Numbered from the stretch's first letter, positions 1 through 6,163 are shown. The stretch: DNA of 18,605 bases from CAYMOV01 sp964392085 (GCA_964392085.1 CAYMOV010000050.1:1-18605); one strand, 5' to 3'. Notes: generated by a model not told the origin, from the sequence alone. Numbers and translations are program-made.

Positions 1-56
1 CGAAGTCCCGAATTTCCAGGACCCGTACCGCTTCAAAAAGCGGTACGGGTTTTTTT
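1..56 (+). terminator. Strong intrinsic terminator, tail of a truncated leader RNA copy (E0)
   Basis: A perfect 13-bp stem (21-33 with 38-50, loop CAAA) is followed by seven T (50-56), a textbook rho-independent terminator. The bases before it, including a small GTCC/GGAC hairpin (5-8 with 19-22), match the layout of the region between core and terminator in the leader elements at 2961-3119 and 3129-3404, and the stem contains the same CCGCTT. I therefore read it as the 3' end of another copy of the same element (E0), whose conserved core lies left of the window. With E1 it would form a tandem leader before metY. Confidence 0.85.
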
Positions 57-87
57 GTTACTGGGCCTTTTCCCGTCAAAGGGCCCT

Positions 88-234
88 AACCGGTGAGGCT
101 TTAAGTGCCAACTTGCCCCGGCCGGGCTTGCGATCGGATCCTCAAGATTCCTTTCGTGGGTGAACAGGGCGCTAAAGCGGTTGGGGCTCCAGGTTTCCTC
201 GGACCCACGCCGCTTTCCCAAGGGGCACGGGTTT
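88..234 (+). promoter_or_regulatory. Leader RNA element E1, riboswitch-like, upstream of metY
   Basis: Copy E1 of the conserved element. Visible parts: P1 CCGG (90-93) with CCGG (118-121); GCTTTA (98-103) complementary to TAAAGC (173-178), giving a pseudoknot; TTGCCCCGGCCG (113-124); a variable arm (about 126-160); the 19-nt core GAACAGGGCGCTAAAGCGG (162-180). AAAGCGG (174-180) is also fully complementary to CCGCTTT (210-216), an antiterminator-like alternative. The following terminator-like stem (204-231) has three mismatches and only TTT after it, so termination here should be weak; translational control is possible. Its position before metY implies control by a sulfur metabolite. Ligand and class are unknown. 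Confidence 0.75.
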
Positions 235-286
235 CCCACAAGGGAACCATCCGGTTCGGCGAGGGAACCCGAAACGGCAATCCAGG

Positions 287-320
287 CCCGGGTTTCAAGC
301 CCGGCCTGAACCACAAGGAG
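287..320 (+). promoter_or_regulatory. Hairpin and ribosome binding site that set the metY start
   Basis: AAGGAG at 315-320 lies 6 nt before the ATG at 327, which fixes the metY start. A 5-bp GC hairpin (CCGGG with CCCGG, about 287-303) sits just upstream and could affect access to the site. The same frame stays open back to 105, but that stretch is the leader RNA. Confidence 0.6.
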
Positions 321-326
321 CCTGAA

Positions 327-1610
327 ATGAGTACCCCCTACAAGCTGGAAACCCTCGCGGTGCACGCCGGCCAGGAAGCCGACCCGACCACCGGGAGCCG
401 GGCTGTGCCGATCTACCAGACCGCGTCCTATGTGTTCAAGAGCACCGACCACGCCGCCAATCTCTTCGCCCTGAAGGAATTCGGCAACATCTACACCCGC
501 CTGATGAACCCCACCACGGACGTCTTCGAGAAGCGCGTGGCGGCCCTGGAGGGGGGCGCCGCGGCCCTCGCCACGGCCTCGGGCCAGGCGGCCATCACCT
601 ACTCGATCCTCAACCTCGCCCAGGCGGGGGACGAGATCGTCTCGGCGGACAACCTCTACGGCGGCACCTACAACCTGTTCCACTACACCCTCCCGAAACT
701 GGGCATCACGGTGAAGTTCGTGGATTCCTCGGACCCGGGGAATTTCGACAAGGCCATCGGACCGAAGACCAAGGCGGTCTACGCCGAGTCCATCGGGAAC
801 CCGAAGCTGGACGTCATCGATTTCGCCGCCGTTGCGGACGTGGCCCACCAGCACGGCGTGCCGTTCATCGTGGACAACACCGTGTCGCCCTACCTCGTGC
901 GGCCCATCGAGCATGGGGTGGACATCGTGGTGTACTCCGCCACCAAGTTCATCGGCGGACACGGCAGTTCCATCGGAGGCGTGATCGTGGACTCGGGTAA
1001 GTTCAACTGGGAGAGCGGCAAGTTCCCCTTGATCACCGACCCGGACCCCAGCTACCACGGGATCAAGTTCGTGGACGCCCTGAGGCCCCTCGGCAACATC
1101 GCCTACATCATCAAGGCCAGGGTCGGCCTGTTGCGCGACACGGGGGCCGTGATCTCCCCTTTCAACTCCTTCCTGTTCTTGCAGGGCCTGGAGACCCTGC
1201 ACCTGCGGCTGGAGAGGCACAGCGAGAACGCGCTCAAGGTCGCCCAATTCCTGGAGAAACACCCCAAGGTGGCCTGGGTCAACTACCCGGGCCTCACGAA
1301 CAGCCCCCAGGCGGGCAAGGTCAAGAAGTACCTGCCAAAGGGAGCGGGCGCCATCCTCGGGTTCGGCATCAAGGGTGGCCTGGAGGCCGGAAAGAAGTTC
1401 ATCAACTCCGTGAAGTTGCTTTCGCACCTGGCCAACGTGGGAGACGCCAAGACCCTGGTGATCCACCCGGCTTCCACCACGCACCAGCAGTTGTCGGAGG
1501 TTGAGCAGAAAGCGACCGGCGTGACGGCGGACTTCATCCGGATCTCGGTGGGCATCGAGAATGTCGAGGACATCCTGGCGGACATCGACCAGGCGTTGAA
1601 GCAAGCGTAA
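327..1610 (+). CDS. metY: O-acetylhomoserine sulfhydrylase (aminocarboxypropyltransferase)
   Basis: A 427-aa cytoplasmic PLP enzyme of the Cys/Met metabolism family (type I fold). It joins sulfide, or methanethiol, to O-acetylhomoserine to give homocysteine or methionine. The N-terminus (LETLAVHAGQEADPTTGSR) and the motif SATKFIGGHGSSIGG are typical of MetY; Lys207 in SATK is the expected PLP Schiff-base lysine. VHPASTTHQQ near the C-terminus is also characteristic. Length matches the family (about 425-430 aa). The start at 327 is chosen for its Shine-Dalgarno and family homology. cysK follows after 107 bp, and the tandem leader E0/E1 lies upstream, so it is probably repressed when a sulfur end product is plentiful. 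Cystathionine gamma-synthase is a less likely reading, given the length and the N-terminal motif. Confidence 0.93.
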   Translation: MSTPYKLETLAVHAGQEADPTTGSRAVPIYQTASYVFKSTDHAANLFALKEFGNIYTRLMNPTTDVFEKRVAALEGGAAALATASGQAAITYSILNLAQAGDEIVSADNLYGGTYNLFHYTLPKLGITVKFVDSSDPGNFDKAIGPKTKAVYAESIGNPKLDVIDFAAVADVAHQHGVPFIVDNTVSPYLVRPIEHGVDIVVYSATKFIGGHGSSIGGVIVDSGKFNWESGKFPLITDPDPSYHGIKFVDALRPLGNIAYIIKARVGLLRDTGAVISPFNSFLFLQGLETLHLRLERHSENALKVAQFLEKHPKVAWVNYPGLTNSPQAGKVKKYLPKGAGAILGFGIKGGLEAGKKFINSVKLLSHLANVGDAKTLVIHPASTTHQQLSEVEQKATGVTADFIRISVGIENVEDILADIDQALKQA

Positions 1611-1618
1611 ATAAAACG

Positions 1619-1673
1619 GCGGATAGCGGTTAGCGGCTGGCGGTTGGCCAGGAAACAACCAATCGCCGGCCGT
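1619..1673. repeat. Dispersed GCGG-heptamer repeat with hairpin between metY and cysK
   Basis: Four degenerate, approximately 7-nt units (GCGGATA, GCGGTTA, GCGGCTG, GCGGTTG) run from 1619 to 1646, followed by an imperfect hairpin to about 1673. The same heptamers recur at 8992-9022 and 11421-11444. This is an intergenic repeat of unknown function, not a gene. Confidence 0.6.
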
Positions 1674-1717
1674 AAACAATAAGGCGCCAGCCACAACTGT
1701 ACGAAAGGAAGAGGAAC

Positions 1718-2641
1718 ATGGCGAAGATCTACGAGGACATCACGAAAACCATAGGGAACACCCCCCTGGTGCGGTTGAACCGCCTGACGTACGGGTCGAA
1801 GGCAAACGTCCTCCTCAAGTTGGAGTCGTTCAACCCCCTCTCGAGCGTGAAAGACCGCCTGGGGATCGCCCTGATCGAGGCCGCCGAGCGCGAAGGAAAG
1901 ATCGGCCCGAATACCGTGATCATCGAGCCCACCAGCGGCAACACGGGCATCGCCCTCGCCTTCATCGCGGCGGCCAAGGGCTACAAGCTGATCCTGACCA
2001 TGCCCGAGACCATGAGCTTGGAGCGGCGCCAACTGTTGAAGATCTTCGGGGCGGAATTGGTCCTCACCGAGGGCCCCAAGGGGATGAAGGGCGCCGTGGC
2101 GAAGGCCGAGGAACTGGCCCTGACCACCCCGAACAGTTTCGTACCCCAGCAGTTCAACAACCCGGCCAACCCGGAGGTCCACTACCGCACCACGGCCCCG
2201 GAAATCTGGGCCGACACCGACGGCAAGGTCGACTACCTGGTGTCCGGGGTCGGGACCGGCGGGACCCTGACCGGGGTGGGCAACTTCCTGCGCGAGAAGA
2301 AATCCGGGACGAAGATCGTGGCCGTGGAACCCAAGGAATCGCCGGTACTCTCAGGCGGCAAGCCGGGCCCCCACAAGATCCAGGGCATCGGGGCCGGTTT
2401 CGTGCCCGGGGTGCTGAAGACCGACCTGATCGACGAGATCATCCAGGTCACCTCGGAGGACTCGGGTGAGACCACCCGGCGCCTGGCCCGCGAGGAAGGG
2501 ATCCTGGCCGGCATCTCATCGGGTGGCGCGCTTTGGGCCGCCCTGGAAATCGCCAAGCGCCCCGAATCCGCGGGGAAGAACATCGTGGTGGTGATTCCCG
2601 ATACAGGCGAAAGATACTTGTCGACGTGGCTTTTCCAATGA
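1718..2641 (+). CDS. cysK: Cysteine synthase A (O-acetylserine sulfhydrylase)
   Basis: A 307-aa cytoplasmic PLP enzyme of fold type II that makes L-cysteine from O-acetylserine and sulfide. Lys45 in NPLSSVKDR is the PLP lysine. TSGNTGIALA is the substrate-binding loop, GTGGTLTG binds the cofactor phosphate, and GISSGGALWAA and VVIPDTGERYLST close the fold. Length is normal for CysK. There is an AGGAAGAGG purine tract just before the ATG. It follows metY after a spacer holding the GCGG repeat and precedes the small YezD-like gene by 45 bp; all three are probably one operon under the E0/E1 leader. CysM is a possible alternative, but the sequence reads closer to CysK. Confidence 0.94.
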   Translation: MAKIYEDITKTIGNTPLVRLNRLTYGSKANVLLKLESFNPLSSVKDRLGIALIEAAEREGKIGPNTVIIEPTSGNTGIALAFIAAAKGYKLILTMPETMSLERRQLLKIFGAELVLTEGPKGMKGAVAKAEELALTTPNSFVPQQFNNPANPEVHYRTTAPEIWADTDGKVDYLVSGVGTGGTLTGVGNFLREKKSGTKIVAVEPKESPVLSGGKPGPHKIQGIGAGFVPGVLKTDLIDEIIQVTSEDSGETTRRLAREEGILAGISSGGALWAALEIAKRPESAGKNIVVVIPDTGERYLSTWLFQ

Positions 2642-2686
2642 TGGGTTAACCGGCGACAACGCCGATCACGAGTGAAGGAGGGAAAT

Positions 2687-2878
2687 ATGAGCGAACACAA
2701 GGACCCATCACCCATCATCAACGACGCCCTCGTCAAGGACATCCGGGACGCCGTCAAGAACCTGGAGTACGGCGTCATCACCATCAAGGTCCACGCCTCC
2801 AGGATCATCCAGATCGACGTCACGGAACGGAAACGATACGATGACATTTGGCGCGTCGAAAGTGGAGGGGGGATTTAA
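2687..2878 (+). CDS. YezD/DUF2292 family small protein
   Basis: A 63-aa protein. Its core, DIRDAVKNLEYGVITIKVHASRIIQIDVTERKR, read in parts, matches the DUF2292/YezD family: a helix, then NLEYG and a strand pair with the xIQIDxTEKxR ending. No signal peptide or membrane segment is seen. Family members often lie beside sulfur assimilation genes, which fits this spot after cysK, but their biochemical role is not known to me. AAGGAGGG at 2675-2682 sits 4 nt before the ATG at 2687, so I prefer this start to the in-frame GTG at 2672. Confidence 0.8.
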   Translation: MSEHKDPSPIINDALVKDIRDAVKNLEYGVITIKVHASRIIQIDVTERKRYDDIWRVESGGGI

Positions 2879-2924
2879 TCAACATGCCGGGCAGCTCGAA
2901 CTGTAAAAAATCCGGGAAGGGGGC

Positions 2925-2954
2925 TTGACTTCAAAAGTGGCGCAGGAGTAAGGT
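2925..2954 (+). promoter_or_regulatory. Candidate sigma70-type promoter of the sulfate uptake operon
   Basis: TTGACT (2925-2930, five of six to consensus) is followed after 18 bp by TAAGGT (2949-2954, three of six). Transcription would start near 2961, right at the 5' edge of leader element E2. The -10 match is weak, so the main support is its placement. Confidence 0.4.
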
Positions 2955-2960
2955 TCATCC

Positions 2961-3119
2961 ATCGGCGAGGCTTTGGTTGCCAAATTGCCCCGGCCGCACC
3001 ACCTTCCTTGGCGGAGTTTCAAACAAGGGGGCGGTGGAACAGGGCGCTAAAGCGGTTAAGGTTTCCAGACTTTCAGGAACCCGCTCCGCTTTAACCAGCA
3101 GGGCGGGTTTTCTTTTTTT
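2961..3119 (+). promoter_or_regulatory. Leader RNA element E2 with intrinsic terminator, riboswitch-like
   Basis: First of three tandem copies before the porin gene. P1 UCGG/CCGG (2962-2965 with 2990-2993, one U-G pair); GCTTT (2970-2974) complementary to AAAGC (3049-3053), extended by a G-U pair; TTGCCCCGGCCG (2985-2996); core GAACAGGGCGCTAAAGCGG (3037-3055). AAAGCGG (3049-3055) can pair instead with CCGCTTT (3086-3092), which lies inside the terminator stem. The terminator pairs 3078-3090 with 3097-3109 (one C-A mismatch) and has a T-rich tail to 3119. The two pairings exclude each other, as in a transcriptional OFF switch. Confidence 0.8.
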
Positions 3120-3128
3120 AAGGGTTTC

Positions 3129-3404
3129 CCGGCGAGGCTTTAACAGGTGGTGAAGTAAGCCAAATAGGCTTACTTGTTTTTAAGCGCAGATCAGAATTTG
3201 ATCTGCTCACCCCCTGGCTGTTGACAGGACAAGACAATTTTTAACGTCCTGTTAAGTGCCACCAACTTGCCCCGGCCGGTGCCGCGTTCCTTCGAAGGGT
3301 TTTCCGGACAAAGGCGCGGTACGAACAGGGAGCTAAAGCGGTTGAGGATTCTTGGACCCCAAGAACCCGCTCCGCTTTCGTAAGCGGCGCGGGTTTTTCT
3401 TTTT
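3129..3404 (+). promoter_or_regulatory. Leader RNA element E3 with long loop insertion and terminator
   Basis: Second tandem copy. P1 CCGG (3129-3132 with 3272-3275); GCTTTA (3137-3142) pairs with TAAAGC (3334-3339); TTGCCCCGGCCG (3267-3278); an 8-bp variable arm (3279-3286 with 3315-3322); core GAACAGGGAGCTAAAGCGG (3323-3341). AAAGCGG (3335-3341) also pairs with CCGCTTT (3372-3378), bridged by a 7-bp hairpin (3349-3355 with 3359-3365). The terminator pairs 3366-3377 with 3382-3393 (loop TCGT, one mismatch) and ends in a T tract to 3404. The 5' loop is enlarged by the insertion at 3144-3251. Confidence 0.8.
3140..3255. mobile_element. TTAA-flanked 108-bp hairpin insertion in E3 (possible miniature element)
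   Basis: Sister copy E1 reads GGCTTTAAGTGCC; here TTAA (3140-3143 and 3252-3255) brackets 108 extra bases (3144-3251) that begin CAGG and end CCTG. The insert is about 44% GC by my count, lower than its surroundings. It holds a 9-bp hairpin (3153-3161 with 3167-3175), an 8-bp hairpin (3186-3193 with 3199-3206) and a 10-bp stem (3221-3230 with 3246-3255). It has no coding capacity. It could be a non-autonomous element with a TTAA target duplication, or simply an RNA loop extension. Confidence 0.4.
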
Positions 3405-3413
3405 GAAGGGTTT

Positions 3414-3495
3414 CGCCGGCGAGGAGTTCATCCAAATTGCCCCGGCCGGGCGCCTTTTCCCTCGGGGGAAGGAAGCGAACAGGGAGCTAAAGCGG
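3414..3495 (+). promoter_or_regulatory. Leader RNA element E4, diverged copy without terminator
   Basis: Third tandem copy, nearest the porin gene. P1 CCGG (3416-3419 with 3442-3445), TTGCCCCGGCCG (3437-3448), a strong variable arm (3451-3461 with 3465-3476, imperfect) and the core GAACAGGGAGCTAAAGCGG (3477-3495) are kept. The GCTTT segment needed for the pseudoknot is replaced, and no CCGCTTT or T-tailed terminator follows. It may act on translation or be decaying. Confidence 0.65.
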
Positions 3496-3540
3496 GACTC
3501 GTACGCAGGGGACCACCCCACCGTCCGGACCGCAAATTCT

Positions 3541-3568
3541 GGTGGCCTTCGGGCCGCCCCAATCGAGG
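3541..3568 (+). promoter_or_regulatory. UUCG-capped hairpin next to the porin ribosome binding site
   Basis: A 7-bp stem (3541-3547 with 3552-3558) is closed by C-TTCG-G, an unusually stable RNA tetraloop. The Shine-Dalgarno GAGG (3565-3568) starts 6 nt after the stem and lies 6 nt before the ATG at 3575. It could limit ribosome access or protect the 5' end of the mRNA. Confidence 0.5.
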
Positions 3569-3574
3569 TAGGAC

Positions 3575-4960
3575 ATGAACAAGCGACGAGTTTTAGCGGC
3601 GATTCTAGTGGCGGTTTCCCTGGCCATCCACCCAGTGTGGGCCCAGGACGACACGGGGGACAAAGTCGACAAGCCGAAGAAGGGCCAAAGCCTGGAACAG
3701 CGGATCGACGAGATCGACCAGCGGTCCCTGATCCTCCAACGGCTCTGGGAGAACAAGCAGGAGGACGACGCGGCCAAGGCGAAGGACGGTGCCAAGGTCA
3801 CGGCCAACGCCAAGGACGGTTTTTCGATCAAGTCGAACGACGGCGCCTTCGCCCTGAGGATCGGCGGGTACCTGCAGGTCGACTCCCGAAACTACGTCCG
3901 GGACCGCCAGTACCGCGGCGCGGACACCTTCCTGATCCGACGGGCTCGGCTCGACCTGCGGGGCACGGTGTTCCAGGTGGCGGACTTCCGCCTGGTGCCG
4001 TCCTTCGACAGCGGGGTCGGCGGCATCCAGGAGGGCTACCTGGACCTCAAGTTCCTCCAGGGCCTGGCCGTTCGGGGCGGGAAGTTCAAGTCGCCCATCG
4101 GGTTGGAAAGGCTCCAGTCCAGCGCGGACATCCTTTTCGTGGAGACGGGGTTGGCCACCAACCTCACGCCCAATTACGACACCGGGTCCGGCCTCTGGGG
4201 CGACCTGCTCGGCAACCGGATCAGCTACAACTTCTCGCTGGTGAACGGTTCCCCGGACAACACGACCCTGGACGCCGACAACAACAAGTCGAAGGAAGGG
4301 GCCGGCCGGGTCTTCTTCACTCCCTTTGGGAATGATTGGAACCTGCTCAAGGGAATCGGATTCGGGGTGGGAGGCAGTTACGGTCATGAGGACGGGACCT
4401 CGGCCGCCACAACCTTCAAGACCGTGGGCCAGCTGACCGCCTTCAGCTACGGAGCCGCCGTCCAGGCCCGGGGCCGCCACATCCGGATCGACCCGCAGGC
4501 CTATTGGTATATCGGGGCCTTCGGGGTCCAGGGCGAGTACATCCGGTCCTCGCAGGACCTGATCAACGCCACCACGATCGCGGCGTCCAAGATTGTCCGG
4601 CGGATCAGCCTGGAGGCCTGGCAAGTACAGGCGTCCTACGTCCTCGGGGGAACGCCCTCCTATAAGAGCGTGACGCCGAAGCATAATTTCGATCCCACGC
4701 ACGGGACCTGGGGTGCCCTGGAATTGGCGGCCCGTTGGAATGTGTTCGTGGCGGAGGGGGAGGCCTTCAACCAGGGGTTCGTGGCCGGTGCCACGACGGC
4801 GCGGCGGATCAACAGCGCCGGGATCGGGTTCAATTGGCACCTGGCCAAGGGCCTCAAGCTCCAGAACGACTACGACCTCTCGGACTTCAAGGGACGGACG
4901 ACCAACACCTTCCGCCTGACCGAACGGTTCCTGTCCACCCGACTTCAAGTCGCGTTTTAA
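3575..4960 (+). CDS. Phosphate-selective porin O/P family outer-membrane porin
   Basis: A 461-aa protein with a Sec signal peptide (KRR, hydrophobic core, VWA then Q at about residue 23). A short charged, helical, possibly coiled-coil stretch follows (about residues 30-75, with LEQRIDEIDQ). The beta-barrel starts at about residue 80 (FALRIGGYLQVDSR; IRRARLDLRG) and ends in a C-terminal phenylalanine (RLQVAF), the usual outer-membrane targeting signal. These are hallmarks of the OprP/OprO family of anion porins. Sitting first in a sulfate uptake operon, it probably passes sulfate or related anions; the specificity is inferred only from context. Lies downstream of leaders E2-E4 and 30 bp before sbp. 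Confidence 0.85.
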   Translation: MNKRRVLAAILVAVSLAIHPVWAQDDTGDKVDKPKKGQSLEQRIDEIDQRSLILQRLWENKQEDDAAKAKDGAKVTANAKDGFSIKSNDGAFALRIGGYLQVDSRNYVRDRQYRGADTFLIRRARLDLRGTVFQVADFRLVPSFDSGVGGIQEGYLDLKFLQGLAVRGGKFKSPIGLERLQSSADILFVETGLATNLTPNYDTGSGLWGDLLGNRISYNFSLVNGSPDNTTLDADNNKSKEGAGRVFFTPFGNDWNLLKGIGFGVGGSYGHEDGTSAATTFKTVGQLTAFSYGAAVQARGRHIRIDPQAYWYIGAFGVQGEYIRSSQDLINATTIAASKIVRRISLEAWQVQASYVLGGTPSYKSVTPKHNFDPTHGTWGALELAARWNVFVAEGEAFNQGFVAGATTARRINSAGIGFNWHLAKGLKLQNDYDLSDFKGRTTNTFRLTERFLSTRLQVAF

Positions 4961-4990
4961 CCACGACCGACTTAACCAAGGAGAAACGAA

Positions 4991-6010
4991 ATGAAGCGCT
5001 TGAACCTGACCTTAGGGGTCCTGGGGCTGGCCCTGCTGTTGAGCCCCGTCGCGCAGGCCCTGGCCGGATCGAAGACGGTCACCCTGTTGAACGTCTCGTA
5101 TGACCCAACCCGGGAGCTTTACCAGGATTACAACCAGGCCTTCGCCAAGCATTGGAAGGAGAAGACCGGCCAGGACGTGACGGTCAACCAGTCGCATGGA
5201 GGGTCGGGCAAGCAGGCCCGGTCGGTCATCGACGGCCTTCAGGCCGATGTGGTGACCTTGGCCTTGGCCTACGACGTGGACGCGATTGCCGACAAGGCGG
5301 GGTTGCTGCCGAGGGATTGGCAGAAACGCCTGCCCGACAACAGCGCCCCCTACACCTCGACCATCGTCTTCCTGGTGCGAAAGGGCAACCCCAAGGGGAT
5401 CCATGAATGGGACGACTTGGTGAAGCCGGGCGTCACCGTCATCACCCCCAACCCGAAGACTTCGGGGGGCGCTCGCTGGAACTACCTGGCGGCGTGGGGC
5501 AACGTCTTGAAGAACGGGGGTGACGAGTCCAAGGCGAAGGATTTCGTCGGGAAACTCTATAAGAACGTCCCGGTGCTGGATTCCGGCGCGCGCGGGTCCA
5601 CCACGACCTTCGTGGAACGGGGGATCGGCGACGTGCTGATCGCCTGGGAGAACGAGGCCTTCCTCGCGAAAAAGGAAAACCCGGGACAATACGAGATCGT
5701 GGTTCCCGCCGACTCCATCCTGGCGGAGCCTACGGTTTCACTGGTGGACAAGTTCGCTTCCAAGCACGGGACGACAGAAGCGGCCACGGAATACCTCAAA
5801 TACCTGTACAGCCCCGAGGGTCAGGAGATCGCCGCCCGCAACTACTATCGACCGCGCCTCAAGGTCGTGGCGGATAGATACGCTTCCACCTTCCCGAAGT
5901 TGAAGCTGTTCACGATTCAGGAGGTTTTTGGCGGCTGGACCAAGGCCCAAAAGACGCACTTCGCCGACGGCGGGGTGTTTGACCAGATCTACCAACCGGG
6001 AGTGAAATAA
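4991..6010 (+). CDS. sbp: Periplasmic sulfate-binding protein
   Basis: A 339-aa protein with a Sec signal peptide (cleavage likely after ALA, about residue 25; no lipobox). The mature start (TVTLLNVSYDPTRELYQDYN) and NQSHGGSGKQARSVIDGLQADVVTLALAYDVD are classical for the Sbp/CysP family, which binds sulfate or thiosulfate for the CysTWA transporter. TPNPKTSGGARWNYLAAWG and GARGSTTTFVERGIGDVLIAWENEA are further family blocks with ligand-contacting residues. Shine-Dalgarno AAGGAG (4978-4983) lies 7 nt before the ATG. Sulfate against thiosulfate preference cannot be decided from sequence alone. Confidence 0.93.
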   Translation: MKRLNLTLGVLGLALLLSPVAQALAGSKTVTLLNVSYDPTRELYQDYNQAFAKHWKEKTGQDVTVNQSHGGSGKQARSVIDGLQADVVTLALAYDVDAIADKAGLLPRDWQKRLPDNSAPYTSTIVFLVRKGNPKGIHEWDDLVKPGVTVITPNPKTSGGARWNYLAAWGNVLKNGGDESKAKDFVGKLYKNVPVLDSGARGSTTTFVERGIGDVLIAWENEAFLAKKENPGQYEIVVPADSILAEPTVSLVDKFASKHGTTEAATEYLKYLYSPEGQEIAARNYYRPRLKVVADRYASTFPKLKLFTIQEVFGGWTKAQKTHFADGGVFDQIYQPGVK

Positions 6011-6025
6011 GGAAGAGGGGTTCGA

Positions 6026-6078
6026 GGCCGCCGGGGCACCCCGGCGGCCCCCACCTTTCGGTTCCGCCTTGCGGAACC
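6026..6078 (+). promoter_or_regulatory. Double hairpin between sbp and cysT
   Basis: Two perfect stems follow the sbp stop: 11 bp (6026-6036 with 6039-6049) and 8 bp (6060-6067 with 6071-6078, loop CTT). Neither has a T tract, so they are poor intrinsic terminators. Such hairpins after binding-protein genes often stabilise the upstream mRNA so that more binding protein than permease is made; that role is inferred here. The rest of 6079-6163 shows no other feature. Confidence 0.65.
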
Positions 6079-6163
6079 AGCGGGTCTATGTTGGAATCCT
6101 GGGCGCCACCCCAGACATCGAACTCCACGGCGGGTAAAAAGCCCACCGGACCGAGGAACCAAG

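Noticed and set aside
105..326. N-terminal extension of MetY from the ATG at 105
   Set aside because: It would translate the conserved leader RNA E1, has no homology to MetY, and a good Shine-Dalgarno precedes the ATG at 327.
33..1694. Long minus-strand open frame (553 codons) opposite metY
   Set aside because: It mirrors a clear metY gene and its leader; the translation is low-complexity with many V, G and R and no recognisable domain, as expected from GC-rich third positions.
3140..3255. Integron attC site in the E3 loop
   Set aside because: GTTAAGT fits one attC half but the other half (CTTTAAC) does not, and no integrase or cassette is nearby; E1 has the same flanks without the insert.
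88..3495. SAM-I (S-box), T-box, cobalamin or TPP riboswitch as identity of the leader elements
   Set aside because: Their hallmark motifs are absent, such as the S-box GGCAACC core, the T-box GGTGGNACCGCG bulge, the cobalamin GCCACTG box and the TPP CTGAGA box.
3352..4335. Alternative + strand open frame across the E3/E4 leader and into the porin
   Set aside because: It covers terminator and RNA elements and then runs out of frame through the porin gene; the product has no family features.
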